DNA of 64,000 bases from Paralithodes platypus. Lineage: Eukaryota > Arthropoda > Malacostraca > Decapoda > Lithodidae. The DNA lies in assembly GCA_032716605.1 (NCBI GenBank), contig CM064560.1, positions 13,223,540 through 13,287,539 on the forward strand, in the 5' to 3' direction. Positions 45,735-59,059 of this stretch are shown here, piece by piece; position 1 is the stretch's first letter, and each line of letters starts with the position of its first letter. Both the position numbers and the translations under genes were made by a program. The notes beneath the pieces are model-generated. The model saw nothing but the letters and a program-made list of their open reading frames with translations, was not told the origin of the DNA and made no database searches.

Positions 45735-46640
45735 TATAAAAATGCTTATACTAATAGAATGCTTATGGTAGTCCATCGTAGTCCGATGATGACGTTCCCT
45801 TCCTGCAAAGCAGGAAGAGAAAACCTGTGCATAGAAGAGTTTAGAGTGCCGAGGGAGGTGCGCAGTGCCAACTTCACTATCTTGGTACTGAACAGGGGTT
45901 GCTGATGGCAAGGGGGTGACCCAAGACGACTAGCATCTGCTCAATACTGCAGGGGACTGCCGGGATTCCAGTTTGTCGGGGAGGTAGGGAAGGTGTTATA
46001 CTAATAAGGTAGACATAATCCGACAGTTGATCAGAAACTTATACTTTATTAAATAAACTCAAAAAGGCAATTTATATTCCATATAGTTAATGGTTCTCGG
46101 TCCAGGTCGAAATATGTTCAAACTAGCAGAAATATGTTCAAACTAGCAGAGGCTGAATATCTACGATTACACAGTATAAACTTGTCCTTTGGAACTGTCA
46201 ATTCCCATTACAATCTATCTATAAATTTATTATAATAATGCAATTTCCTTTTTTAACAGAATATTTTTCAAATGGGCAGGCCTTTTTACCTTCCTCTTAC
46301 CTATTGCTCAAGCTAAATTATACTAAACACAGCCCTACTTACAAACCCGCATAGATTGCTGGTATTCTTATTGTAATGACCTAATCCTTTGTTTGGAGTC
46401 AGATTTATCTGCTCTTTGATATACTTAGTCTATTTCGGTTGCTGAGGGTTGAACCTTTCACTCCCGATTATATAAGCTAAGATAAACTCTCAAAAAAGTC
46501 TTAGGGAATCACTATGCACAGTACATTTAACTTCTAATTATCTGGCTAACAGATCCTGACGCTAATACTACCTGTATCTGCTAGCCTTTGCGTTATTAAC
46601 CAATTTAAAGCTAGCATTCAACTCAGTTTACCGGTATATT
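45734..46640. other. No gene recognised
   Basis: GC-richer sequence at 45760-45990 looks like an interspersed repeat but has no second copy here. A 19-bp phrase atatgttcaaactagcaga is duplicated at 46110-46150. The remainder is AT-rich and featureless to the eye. Confidence 0.4.
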
Positions 46641-46929
46641 TTAGTACATAATTTCAGTTGTCTTCATCTGAGTCTTTTAGTGTTTTTGCCCAAGAAGGCA
46701 CATTTATTTTAGGGGATGATCCGGTACTCTCAGTCAAACATCTCGTTTATCTGAATAAGTACTTGGGGGCCCTGGAGGATCCTTTAAAAAAAAAAAAATC
46801 TTCTTGTCTTATCTCTCTCTTCTTCTTCTCCGCCTTCCACCACCTCACTGCTGGCCATTATACTCTGCTATACTCGTCTTTGTCTTCCACCAACTGGTTC
46901 TGGCTGTGGATGGCTTGTGATGAGGTGTG

Positions 46930-47560
46930 AGGGAGAGCTGTATAAGTGCAAGCTGTAGGATACTTGAGGTGGATTGGAGCGAAGGCAGACTTGCTAATAT
47001 TCTCCTTCGGTGCTGTATATGGCTCCTCCAGAGTGCTTGGATAGCCCGGTGATTTCCCTGTCACAATCCCTCCATGGTGGTTAGACAGGATAAGAGGTTG
47101 GGTGAGGGCACCGTTGGGGAGATGCTCTCCTGACTCTACCATGTCACAAAGTGAGCTCCCAAGCCACGCCTTCCATTGGTTCTTGCTGATTGGTTGAGCC
47201 GGCTGGGTGAGTGAACAGGTTACCGTGTGGCAGCTTTGATTTAGTCGCTTCTCTTTTTGCTTTATTTCACTCCAATAGTACTCCGGCAAAGCATTTCCCA
47301 CATTTTTAAGTGGCTGATGGGAGTATGGGGCTGGCACAGTGGTAATTGGATGCTTTTTGCCAGGATATATGGTGCGGGAGGTAAATGAGCGTTAGAAGTT
47401 AGCCGATCTCCGTACTGTCTAATTTGAATGTTGGCAGGATAAAAAACAGGCTGCTGATTGGCTGCTGCTCCGGGTATGTTTTGGTGATATTCTTGACACT
47501 CTTTTCTAGCATTTTCCTGGGCAAATGGTGATTGGTGATTGGTCCTCACCATTTTTACTT
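46930..47560 (-). repeat. CCAAT-rich, promoter-like interspersed repeat, copy 1
   Basis: On the minus strand it carries repeated CCAATCA motifs (for example ggctcaaccaatcagcaaga, gcagccaatcagcagc, aatcaccaatcaccat) and a GC-box-like ggcgtggc. It aligns by eye with 59882-60330 on the plus strand, including ccatactcc..., ctattggagtgaaataaagc.. and ..ggctcaaccaatcagc. Frames at 46858-47337 and 47262-47552 (minus) run through it but resemble no family. No TATA box was seen in this copy. Confidence 0.5.
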
Positions 47561-47569
47561 CAATTAATA

Positions 47570-47648
47570 ATATTGTTTATGTTATTATTATTATTTATTA
47601 TTATTTTTATTGTTATTTTTATTATTATTATGATTATGATTATTATTA
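47570..47648. repeat. Imperfect (ATT)n tract
   Basis: A mixed ATT/ATTT/ATG repeat lies between the CCAAT-rich repeat and the following interspersed repeat. Confidence 0.9.
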
Positions 47649-48250
47649 GGGGTTCGAGCCCTTCGGGGAACCCCTATTGTAATCATTAAATCTTCTTATT
47701 GTTCCAAATTATTTTTCCACTCCGGTTTTTACGCATTAACTCCTGAACCGCTTTTTGGATCGGGATCAAACTTTCCCACAAGGTGCGTTTTTGTATTGGG
47801 CAACTTTTGATATGCTAAACATTCGAAATGGTGGCGAAACAGGTCCATGGCAGCCGATTTCCCGAAAAATTTGAAACCTAAATACCGTCTCTCCCACTCA
47901 TAGGAAATGATGGGGCTGTGGCATATGGACTCCACTACTAATGCTCCGCAAATGTTATGGAAAAGGTTTTGCTTTGGACGTGGGAGTTTTTCCGGCAATC
48001 TTGAAAAAAACTTGAAAACACTTAAAAATCCACATCTTGAAAACTATGCAGATGATCAAAGCCATGTTTGCGTAGTTGGGTGAGGCTCGTAATTCCGAAC
48101 GTTTTGGTACCAAAAGAATAGAAATTGGTGGAATAGTTTGGCCGCAGCATTGAAAACTGTCTATTCATAAATTACTTTAAAACCGTGTGAGGTACCCACA
48201 CAACGTTTTCAGTCTTCAGTCTATAGGCTTCCCCGCATCCCCTAGTTTTG
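47649..48250. repeat. Interspersed repeat with an aggggttcgagcccttcggg hairpin end
   Basis: It begins with aggggttc..ggaacccct, a self-complementary end, and continues with gtttttacgcattaactcc.. A second, shorter copy lies at about 56213-56340 (gtttttacacaataactccg). The far end (cttccccgcatcccctag) is a weak inverse of the start. The minus frame 47729-47998 gives a sequence I do not recognise. Probably a non-autonomous transposon. Confidence 0.5.
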
Positions 48251-48373
48251 CATAATAATAGTTATATTAATCATTCAGATCCATACATTTTTTAAATTTA
48301 ACTCTCTCAAAATAGTTAGAGTCCCTACGAATTCCAGCAATTATTTAACCAACCTACCTATACATACCTCTAT
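48251..48373. other. Short AT-rich spacer ending in (CTAT)n
   Basis: The ctatctatctatctatt at about 48367-48386 is the (TAGA)-type tail of the minus-strand LINE A copy that follows. Confidence 0.6.
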
Positions 48374-48583
48374 CTATCTATCTATTGACTGATGCCATGA
48401 TCCCCGAAGGGGTGGCCACGAACGAACTGCCCCCAAGCACCTCTGTCCCCAGTCAGTCGACGCCCGTCCTCCCAACCAGCACCGCCTTCATTCATATACT
48501 TCCTCACTCCATCCTTCCACCTCTCCTTCGGTCTACCTCTCCCTCTCTGTCCTTCTACCTCGCTCTTGTACACCCTCTAATGC
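48374..48583 (-). pseudogene. LINE A copy 3, 3' end (distal piece)
   Basis: The minus-strand frame 48382-48573 reads YKSEVEGQRGRGRPKERWKD, then RKYMNEGGAGWEDGRRLTGD and RFVRGHPFGDHG-like, the same C-terminus as copies A1, A2 and A5. The piece stops at the palindromic transposon 48581-50375, and the rest of the LINE continues at 50376. Confidence 0.85.
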
Positions 48584-50375
48584 CCCTTTCCCACTGGTGA
48601 GACAAGTCACGATTTTCGTCGCCGACACCAATAAATTGGCACATTCGTGACATGTCTCAACACCTCTCATGAAAAATCGTTTGACTCTCAAGGCCTCTCA
48701 AGGCCTCGCAAGGGCCCTCGGGGGTCGTCGCAAATGTTCGGACCGTTCAAAATTTTGTACGAGGACTCACAAGGATTGGTTGCCCTCGCAAGCATCGTCG
48801 AGCATCGCCGAGGGATCTGCGAGGGCTTCTGCAATCATCTGCGACATCGGCGAGACATCGCGGAGGATTTCGCACAAAAAAACCTTTGCAAAGCTGCATG
48901 TATGCTCACCGATGCTCTCAGATGTTCCGAGAACATCGACGATGCCAAAGAGCACCTTCGGCAAGGTGGGTAAAAAAAATTATTAGGCCTATATAGTGAA
49001 CCTGATGAACCCTTTTTTCTATGCACCTCTCGTGGGGGGTTCACCTGTTTTGTTTTCTTCTCTATCTCTCCTTTTCTCTCTTTCTCTGGTTTGTATCCAT
49101 TCAGCCCCATTCAGCCAACTGTTTTAAGATGTTTATCCCCATCCAAGTATCGATATCTTCCTGGCAAGCGATAGCGAACCAGCATTATATGGAGAAATCC
49201 GGCTTCGCCGAAGAAATTTTTCTATTGAAAAATATACAAATTTAGCTTGCTCTCAAAACAAAAATATATATATGTTGGCTCGCTACCGTTCACCAGGAAA
49301 ATATTGAAACCTGGATGTGGGTAAACGTCTTAAAACAGTAGGCTAAACGGGGCCGAACAGATTATAGGCAAAAAGAGAGGGAGAGAAAGAAAAAAAAAAA
49401 CGAGGAGGGAGAGAAAGAGAAAACAGCGAGGTGGGCTCAATGTTTACGTTACGGCTTAGCCTAATTTTTTGGGTCGTTTTTCTGGTCCCCTTTCTTCCTC
49501 ATGGTTAACCCCATTAGTTTTCATATTTCATGACGTTCGGCCCATTAGTTTGGCGATTTTAAGACATTTCACCCCATTTCGTAGTCAATATTAAGACTTT
49601 TCGTGTCATTTAGGCATCGAGTTTTTCCTGGCTAGCTATAGCGAGCCTGTACTTTTTGAGGAACCGGCCTTCGGCCAGGATATTTTTCTATCGACAAATG
49701 TACAAATTGATCTTGAAGGAGGGTGTTGGGGGGTGCTTTATATGCTTGATGGAGGTCTAGGGATGAAACTAGGGATGAAATAGAAAACAAACAAAAAACG
49801 AGGAGAGAGGGAGAGAAGAGAAAATAAAAAAAGGCGAGGTGGGCTCAATTTTTAAGCCGTAACGCAAACATTGAGCCCACCTCGCTGTTTTTTTTTTTTC
49901 TTTCTCTCCGTTTCTCCTCGTTTTTTTTTTTTTTTTTTTTTCTATTTCTCGCCCTCTCTCTTTTCCTATAATCCGTTCGGCCCCGTTCAGCCTACTGTTT
50001 TAAGACGTTTACCCCCATCCAAGTTTCAATACGCCGAACCATCGCTTGAATCGCCGAAGATGTCGCAGAACATACGGCGAGTCTTCTTTCATCCTCGCAT
50101 GATTTCTCAAGATATTTTTGAAAATGTGACATGCCTCGCATAGGCCATCGGCGAGACATCGCTCACTTCGCCGATAACGTCGCAGAAGGTCGGCGATTGC
50201 GTCGCTGGCATCGGCGACATCTTCGCCGACATCGGCGACATCTTCGCCGAGTATAATTTGTCGTCTGTTTGTAACGGTAGAAATCGTGAACGCCGCACGT
50301 ATTCTTGTGAATTTGACAAAACGAAGTCATCGGCGACGAAAATCGTGACTTGTCTCACCAGTGGGAAAGGGGCAT
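48581..50375. mobile_element. 1.8-kb palindromic DNA transposon (PIF/Harbinger-like MITE) inside LINE A
   Basis: The terminal inverted repeats are perfect over at least 45 bp. Left AATGCCCCTTTCCCACTGG at 48580, right CCAGTGGGAAAGGGGCATT ending at 50375. Flanks read ccctcTAA and TTAgtcatt, consistent with a 3-bp TWA-type target (or a TA) once LINE A is taken as the empty site. Subterminal arms are rich in the tcggcga/catcggcgac motif. No transposase frame is present. Younger M2 and M1 elements are nested in the middle. Confidence 0.8.
49032..49895. mobile_element. Nested M2- and M1-family elements inside the palindromic transposon
   Basis: M2-like sequence starts at GGGGGGTTCACCTG (49034), with ggtttgtatccattcagccc and later agacgtttacccccatcc near 50003. 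A reverse-oriented M1 core (cattaggcatcgagtttttc, ggccttcggccagga) lies at about 49480-49760. The phrase gcgaggtgggctcaat occurs at 49428, at 49833 and inverted at 49875, forming further hairpins. Exact borders could not be resolved. Confidence 0.5.
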
Positions 50376-50780
50376 TAGTCATTCTCTCGCTTCCCATACG
50401 TTCCATATGGCCAAACCATCTCAAGTTGTTCCTTTTCACACTTTCCAGCACATCTACCTCCACACCACACCTCCTTCTTATTTCCTCATTCGTCTGTCTA
50501 TCCCTCCATGTAACTCCGTACGCACTTCTCAAGTAACTCATTTCCACCGCTCTCACTCTTGGTCTGAGTCTCTCCACGAACGTCCATGCTTCGCTTCCGT
50601 AAGTTAGTGTCGGGATTACCACACTGTCATGCAAGGACTTCTTCACTTCCATACTGACCACTCTATTTCTTGTTACTACTTTCAACGTTCCTACAACCCT
50701 CTTCCCCTGTTGCACCCTCTCCCGCACTTATTCATCCACAGTCCCATCTTTACTCAACACACTGCCCAGACACTTAACCC
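50376..50780 (-). pseudogene. LINE A copy 3, proximal piece
   Basis: The minus-strand frame 50107-50727 covers RERVQQGKRVVGTLKVVTRN, then PTLTYGSEAWTFVERLRPRV and CGVEVDVLESVKRN, ending GHMERMGSERMTN at the transposon junction. Beyond that point the frame runs into transposon sequence. The 5' end is truncated near 50780. Confidence 0.85.
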
Positions 50781-51079
50781 TCTCGCATCCAGCAACTTAA
50801 TTATCTAACTTATGGTAAGACATTCTCTAATTTGCCATGAAATATCAGGCTGGGCGAGTTTTCGAAGCCTTGTGTTTTTCTGTATTTTCATCCACCAGAA
50901 TGCTGTTTATTGTTATGTATCATATGTCAATGGAAAGAGGAATATTTATAGTACATGATAAAAAAAAAAATGTAAATAAATCGAAATATGAAAGTATAAA
51001 TGAGTCCGGAATACAATTATTTCCCATGCAATTGTCTTCACACCGTCCTAGCTCTAAATTGTGAGGGATGACCATATAT

Positions 51080-51965
51080 TTTTTTTGCTCAAATAATAGT
51101 ATTATTTCTCCTCTTTCCAAATCTGAAAACAGAAATTGTTTATCTTCAATAGTTCTCAAGCAGTGACCGAAAAAAGAAAATAAATTATTTTGATTGATAT
51201 GGTTTATAAAATTTTAAATTTATTTCGTTGCTACGAAGTGTATGGTTTTAAATTTAGGCTGTATGAATACGGCAAATAATGCTGATGAGTATAAAACAAA
51301 CTAGAAGTTCCTAGGACAAATACTTTTTGCGCTATCAATATTTGAAATGAAGAGCCAAAATGCGAATATTTATGCTTCACCCATCTCTGTTCCGGCGATG
51401 CTAGCCGGGTTCCGAGCTATTCCCCACCTCGTGGTTGTGTTATTTGCTCGGATACGTATATAACTGTATATATCACCAGAATCGAAAATTTGTGCTCTTT
51501 CCAATGGTGAAAACAAAAATAATATAGCGTAATTGGTTCGCGAGCTATGCGCAATTGTTTCCATGCAGTGACCGAAAAAACAAAAAATATATATGGTTTA
51601 TAACATTTTCGATTGATTTCGTTGCTACGAAGTGTATGGTTTTAAATTTAAGCTGTATGAATACGGCAAATAATGCTGATGAGTATAAAACAAACTAGAA
51701 GTTCCTAGGACAAATACTTTTTGCGCTATGAATATTTGAAATGAAGAGCCAAAATGCGAATATTTACGCTTCACCCGTCTCTTTTCCGCCAATGCTAGCC
51801 GGGTTCCGAGCTGTTCCCCACCTCGGCATTGGTTTATTTGCTCGGATACGTATATAACTGTTTATATCACCGTCATCGGAAAATTATGCTCTTTCTAATG
51901 GTGAAAACAAAAATAATATAGCATTATTGGTTTGCGAGCTATGCACAATTGTTTCCATGCATTGT
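51080..51965. repeat. 405-bp tandem duplication with a partial third unit
   Basis: The phrase cagtgaccgaaaa occurs at 51161 and 51566. The following 400 bases agree almost throughout (gttgctacgaagtgtatgg, ctagaagttcctaggac, agccgggttccgagct). A diverged partial unit precedes it (ctctttccaaatctgaaaac at about 51112). The interval 50781-51080 before it holds nothing recognisable. Confidence 0.88.
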
Positions 51966-52019
51966 TATTGTTATGTAAATATATGAGAATGTTTATACAG
52001 TTGTATATCTTTGCCACAA

Positions 52020-54545
<2,526 letters not shown>

Positions 54546-54834
54546 AAAATTCCATAGAGTACTTACCATACTTCCTGTAAGCATTCCTGTGACATCGTCG
54601 TGATTATAATGTATTTATTTCGTAGGCAGTATTTATTGATAAATATATTTGTCTTTCAAGCAAAAAATAGTGTAAAGTCATCAATGATACCTAGACAAAA
54701 CTGCATCAATACTCAAGGGGTTAACCAAGATTCACTCCCCTCAGTCACCAAAAGTCACAAGTAACATCTTATATACATATATAGTTCGAATTATTCACTA
54801 AACACTTTCACTGGGTAGATGAAATAATCCATAA
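54546..54834. other. AT-rich spacer ending in an M3-like terminus
   Basis: catcaatactcaaggggTTAA at about 54705-54725 resembles the right end of M3 elements and of the 60-bp satellite unit. No left end was found. Confidence 0.4.
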
Positions 54835-55400
54835 TTGCCTGCCTATAGCTAGGCATGGTGGGCCAGAGGGAGGGAGCCCAGAATTTAAAGGGCCGGGACC
54901 CTGCCTCACAGTCTGGGGGCCGGGAAACTACTGACTTTACAGAGGCCCGCGCTCCTCAGAGAGTACAAAGGAGTACAAAGGAAATCAAGCAACAACAGAT
55001 CTAGTGACCCTTCTAGGTTGCTTGTCCTCCAAAACACTGAGGATCAAGTGTCCAAACAGTGGTTTAGAGTGGGTAAGGGAACATTGGAAAGGGAATTACT
55101 GCCCTGGAACTAATGTCCGTGGCAGGATTAGGAAGTTAGTAGGGGACAGATGGGTTAGTAACTGAGGGGGGGATAAAATAAAGTTATTCATTTACAAACG
55201 CAGTCAGTCGCGGGTTTGATGCGAGATATTTGTCTAGGCGGAGTTTAAATGAATCAACGGTGATGCAGTCTATAACGTTTCGGGGAAGCCCATTCCACAA
55301 GTTGACAACTCGATTGAAGAAGAAATTCTTAGATTCGTGTGAGTTAAAAGATTTACCAATAATTTTGCGCTATGGGGATGCTAGATACTTCCTTTTGTAA
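54835..55400 (-). mobile_element. LINE family H, C-terminal and 3' UTR fragment
   Basis: The reverse complement of about 55195-55350 translates to SHESKNFFFNRVVNLWNGLP, then RNVIDCITVDSFKLRLDKYL. This is the NRVVNxWNxLP..VDSFKxRLD C-terminus of CR1/Jockey-type elements. The sequence down to 54835 is its 3' UTR (gggccgggaccctgcctcac..). It is short and easily overlooked. Confidence 0.75.
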
Positions 55401-55439
55401 CTTACTGATGCCTAACTTACCAGTCCAAATTAGGTCAAA

Positions 55440-55574
55440 ATCGAGTCATAAACTTATTTTTGGCGAATATTTCTAACTTACAGGTGGCATTATGACGCGA
55501 TTGCGTCATACGGGCACTCTTGGAGGGGTGGCGTTATGACGCGATCGCGTCCTATAGATGCGGGAGGGTTAAAA
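55440..55574. repeat. 44-bp duplication carrying near-palindromic ATGACGCGAT..GCGTCAT
   Basis: ggtggcattatgacgcga starts at 55483 and ggtggcgttatgacgcga at 55527. Each contains an 18-bp near-palindrome, ATGACGCGATTGCGTCAT at 55492-55509 in the first. Followed by gggagggTTAA, it may be the end of another TTAA element. Confidence 0.6.
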
Positions 55575-55955
55575 GAGCTGACGATCTCCACAGCCTGACC
55601 GTTCAACTTCACCTCACACTCTGTGACTTCACCCCTTTCGAAGACCATAACCTTGCTTTCCCCGCATTTACCTTCAAATTCCGTTTTTCGCACACTGTTC
55701 CAAACTAATTTACCAGACCCTGCAACTCCCATTCATTATCGCTCATCAGAACTGTGTCATCCGCAAACAGCAGTATTGGCAGCTTCCACCCATTTCAGCG
55801 ATACACCAACATCCACTGCTCTTCCTAATATTTCTTTCATGACTCCATTCATATATACAGTAAACAACCACAGGGACATCACACACCCCTGTTTCAACCC
55901 AACACTCAGGTCAAAGTACTCGCTCTGCTCATTCTCCACACGTACTGCCGCGTAC
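55575..55955 (-). pseudogene. LINE A copy 4, internal fragment
   Basis: The minus-strand frame 55757-55939 reads ENEQSEYFDLSVGLKQGCVM, then the MNGVMKEILGRAVDV region. 55490-55732 reads FERGEVTECEVKLNGQAVEI. It corresponds to about 2710-3060 of copy A1 and is truncated on both sides. Confidence 0.85.
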
Positions 55956-56212
55956 TACCTATACATACCTACCCTACCAAATAATAATGATAATTCAAAT
56001 TTATTTTTGGTGAATAGCAGAGTATTGGCTAAGTGTTTTTAACAATTCCTCCCTTTGCCAAATGCTTAGTTTAATAACAAAGTTCTAGACCTTCGAAGTT
56101 TTGAAATTTGTTGGTGTGGTGTGACTTACCTTCCCTCCCCCCTCAAACAGCAAGCAACATCTTCAGGGGTCAAGAGTATTGCATTCTTCCATAAAAATAT
56201 ATACTGTATAGT

Positions 56213-56340
56213 CCGGTTTTTACACAATAACTCCGGAACTGCTTGTCGGATCGGGACCAAATTTTGACACAAGGTGCATTTTTGCATTGGAAACTTTTGA
56301 TATGATATCCAAATTGGTGGCCAGACACGCCCGTGGCATC
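56213..56340. repeat. Second copy of the 47.6-kb interspersed repeat
   Basis: gtttttacacaataactccg.., ..cacaaggtgcatttttgcat.. and ..aacttttgatatgat.. match 47726-47850 with scattered differences. Confidence 0.6.
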
Positions 56341-56810
56341 ATTTCACACCCAACCCATCTCATCCTATCTAATTTTATGTTGAACTTTATTGTTCTTGAT
56401 CCCACTATAGGATTCGGTAGCCTATTCCACATATCTACAACTCTGTTACTAAACGAATAGAGGCAGATCCCTTACACACCCAGTCTCTCTCTGTCGCTCG
56501 TTTGTTTGCACACCAGTACAAATGAGGCAGATCCCTTACACATGCAACTGAGATGAACATGGGAACCTGCAGAGAGACAAGTGGCCCACAAAAGGCAGAT
56601 CCCTTTCACATCCAACCCATTTTGTCCATGACTATATGATTTTATCTTGAAATTCTCTATTGTTCTTGATCCCACTATAACACTAGGTAGCCTATTTCAC
56701 ATATCTACGACTCTGTTACGAGAGGCAGATCCCTTACACAGCCAATCTCTCTCTCTCTCTTATTTGCACACTGGTACAAATGAGGCAGATCCCTTGGTTT
56801 AATGTTATTT
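56341..56810 (-). mobile_element. LINE G tail fragments, two in tandem
   Basis: Minus-strand MWNRLPNPIVGSRTIK (56360-56440) and MGSRTIENFKIKS (about 56640-56690) are the same C-terminus as at 41491-41715. They are joined by the repeated 3' segment aggcagatcccttacac.., which occurs at 56460, 56524, 56595, 56714 and 56781. Confidence 0.7.
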
Positions 56811-56859
56811 TAATACCACGAATTTTGTTGATAAATTTGAAGATAAATAATGAATCTAT

Positions 56860-57100
56860 ATGCTCTAAAGATCATAAGAAAATTTGTTTTAACCCTCGGC
56901 AAAACCTAATAAAAAAGTATGGTACTAAAATGTCTTTTTCGTAACAAGGTTGTCAATACGGTACTTCCAGTTATCGATAGCTATAAAGATCATATGAAAA
57001 TGTGTTAAACCCTCGGAAAAACCTAATATAAAAGTATGGTACTGAAATTTTATTTTCGTAACAAGGTTGTCAATACGGTACTTTCCCGTTATCAATGTAC
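56860..57100. repeat. 112-bp tandem duplication
   Basis: The phrase cgtaacaaggttgtcaatac occurs at about 56940 and 57057, with matching upstream sequence (aaaagtatggtact, aaccctcgg). Confidence 0.85.
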
Positions 57101-57117
57101 AATCAAGCTGAAGATTG

Positions 57118-57572
57118 GGTATTATTCTATAATTGCACCTATACGAGCTAAACAAATTATTATTGTATTTAACAGGAAGGTACGGCGAGGTAAGTGATGT
57201 GGTATAGGTGGCAATATGCGGAAATGGATTATAAAGGCATTCTGCCCCCCTCTTGCCCCCTTACGAAAATCTACGGTTATTCACTCCACCCCAACTGGAT
57301 TTCTACCGTTTTACCCAACCAACGGGGGTGTGGGGGCGGCAGCCCCCACCCATAATACTAGGTTTTGTTAGGTTAGGCTAATGTCTCTCTGAAACATTGT
57401 AAATCCGTGTCACATCTAGATTGATAGACTTTTGTCAGAGGGGGGCGGAATGCCCTTATAATCCATTTCCGCATATTGCCACCTATACCACATCACTTAC
57501 CTCGTTGTACCTTCCTGTTAAATACAATAATATTTTTTTTAGCTCGTATAGGTGCAATTATAGAAATTTACC
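57118..57572. mobile_element. 455-bp foldback MITE with an 8-bp target duplication (hAT-like)
   Basis: GAAGATTG occurs directly outside both ends (57110-57117 and 57573-57580). The ends GGTATTATTCTATAATTGC and, from the other strand, GGTAAATTTCTATAATTGC are inverted repeats whose pairing extends about 140 bp (..ggtggcaatatgcggaaatg.. against catttccgcatattgccacc). An 8-bp duplication is typical of hAT elements. It has no coding capacity. Confidence 0.88.
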
Positions 57573-57639
57573 GAAGATTGCAGAGTAAACACCATATTCG
57601 ACTTTTCTTTCACCTTCGTATAATCGACAGCCATTTTAT

Positions 57640-57740
57640 TTTTTATGGGGGTGTGGGGGCGGCAGCCCCCACCCATAATACTAGGTTGGGTTAGGTTAGG
57701 TAAGGTTGTTAGGTTAGGCTAATGTCTTTTCAAATCACTA
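57640..57740. repeat. Second copy of the G-rich hairpin found in the foldback loop
   Basis: gtgggggcggcagcccccac followed by ccataatactaggtt and a ttaggttagg-like run occurs at about 57330-57385 (inside the foldback element) and 57648-57720 (outside it). ggttaggttagg resembles the arthropod telomere repeat TTAGG, but the run is too short to call telomeric. Confidence 0.7.
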
Positions 57741-57904
57741 TCGGGGAGCGGGGAGCGTGTCTCAACATCGATCGATAGGCCTAATGGAGCAAAATAGGTT
57801 TTCCCGAGATTTCTAATTAATTACAAACACTATATATTGATGCAAATGACCAATTTTGTTTATAAAAAACACTCGGAAAATTCGTGGTATTAAAATAACA
57901 TTTT
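57741..57904. other. Short spacer, nothing recognised
   Basis: Includes an isolated gatcgataggcc phrase; no gene or repeat supported. Confidence 0.4.
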
Positions 57905-58905
57905 TCCGATCCCTTACACATGCTAACAAGATGAAAATGGGAGTCTGCAGAGAGCCGATTAGCCGAGGCCCACATACGGCAGATCCCTTTCACACCCAAC
58001 CCATCTCGTCCTATCAAATTTTATGTTGAAGCTCTATTGTTATTGATCCCACTATAGCACTCGATAGCCTATTCCACATATCTACAACTCTTTTACCAAG
58101 CGAATAGAGGCAGATTATTACACAGCCAATCTCTTGCTCTCACGCTCTTGTTTGTTTGCACACCGGTACAAATGAGACAGATCCCTTACACATGCAACCA
58201 AGATGAAAATGAGAGTCTGCAGAGAGCCAAGTGGCCCACATAAGGCAGATCCCTTTCACACCCAACACATCTCATAAACGTTACCTGTTGTTTTTACACT
58301 ACTTACTATACACCCATGTTATCATATACCTGCAACCAAAACACAATTGTAAGAAATAGGAACATAAGAAAATGGGAGTCTGTAGAGATCCAATTAGCCC
58401 ACACAAGACAGATCCTTTTCACACCCAACCCATCTCATAAAAGCTCTCTCATTTATCTCTGTCTTCCTTACATTTATGACATCCTAGTCTCTCTCTCTCT
58501 CTCTCACAAATGAGAACATAAGAAAACCGGAGTCTGCAGAGAGCCGATTGGCCCACACATGTCAGATCCCTTTCACACCCAACCCCTCCCGCTCTCTCTC
58601 TCTCTCTCTCTCTCATACATATCGCTATCTTCCTTACGTTTACGACATTCTATTCTCTCTTGCCATACTCTCTCTCTCTCCCTCACAAATGTGAACATAA
58701 AAAAATAAAAAAAACGGGAGTCTGCGGAGAGCCAATTGACCTACACATGTCAGATCTCTTTCACACCCCACCCATCTCGTTCTATCTAATTTCAAGTTAA
58801 AGCTCTATTGTTCTTGATCCCATTATAGCACTCGGTAGCCTATTCCACATCTACAACTCTGTTACTAAACGAATAGAGGCAGATCCCTTATACAGCCAAT
58901 CTCTC
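57905..58905 (-). mobile_element. Cluster of LINE G tail fragments
   Basis: The segment gagtctgcagagagccgatt.., ..ggcagatccctttcacaccc recurs at about 57940, 58205, 58373, 58528 and 58717, each a copy of the LINE G 3' end in the same orientation. Some carry the short C-terminal coding part (tctacaactctgttac..). CT-rich microsatellites separate them (58490-58504, 58590-58612). The coding parts are too eroded to translate. Confidence 0.7.
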
Positions 58906-59059
58906 CCTCTCTCGCTCTTGTTTGTTTGCACAATCTGTAGCTTCTCCATGTCCGATAAGTTAAATGATCTTTTGATATCTGTGACACAGCTTTTGTATCC
59001 AACACAATACCCTGCTTGCAAAACCGCTCGAACCCCGGACAACGTTGCTTGCAACTTTA

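Noticed and set aside
46658..46930. Missing last exon of the receptor (90-codon plus frame)
   Set aside because: It does not continue phase 2 from exon e, has a poly-A-coded lysine run, and shows no S2 or TM pattern of the family.
48647..48986. Overlapping frames of about 105 codons in the palindromic transposon
   Set aside because: They arise from the tcggcga-rich arms without stops; no transposase motif or similarity.
51240..51270. Hammerhead ribozyme core (ctgatgag) in the 405-bp repeat
   Set aside because: The required GAAA box and stem II pairing do not follow.
57690..57720. Telomeric TTAGG repeat
   Set aside because: Only a few imperfect ggttagg units, inside an interspersed repeat; not a telomere.
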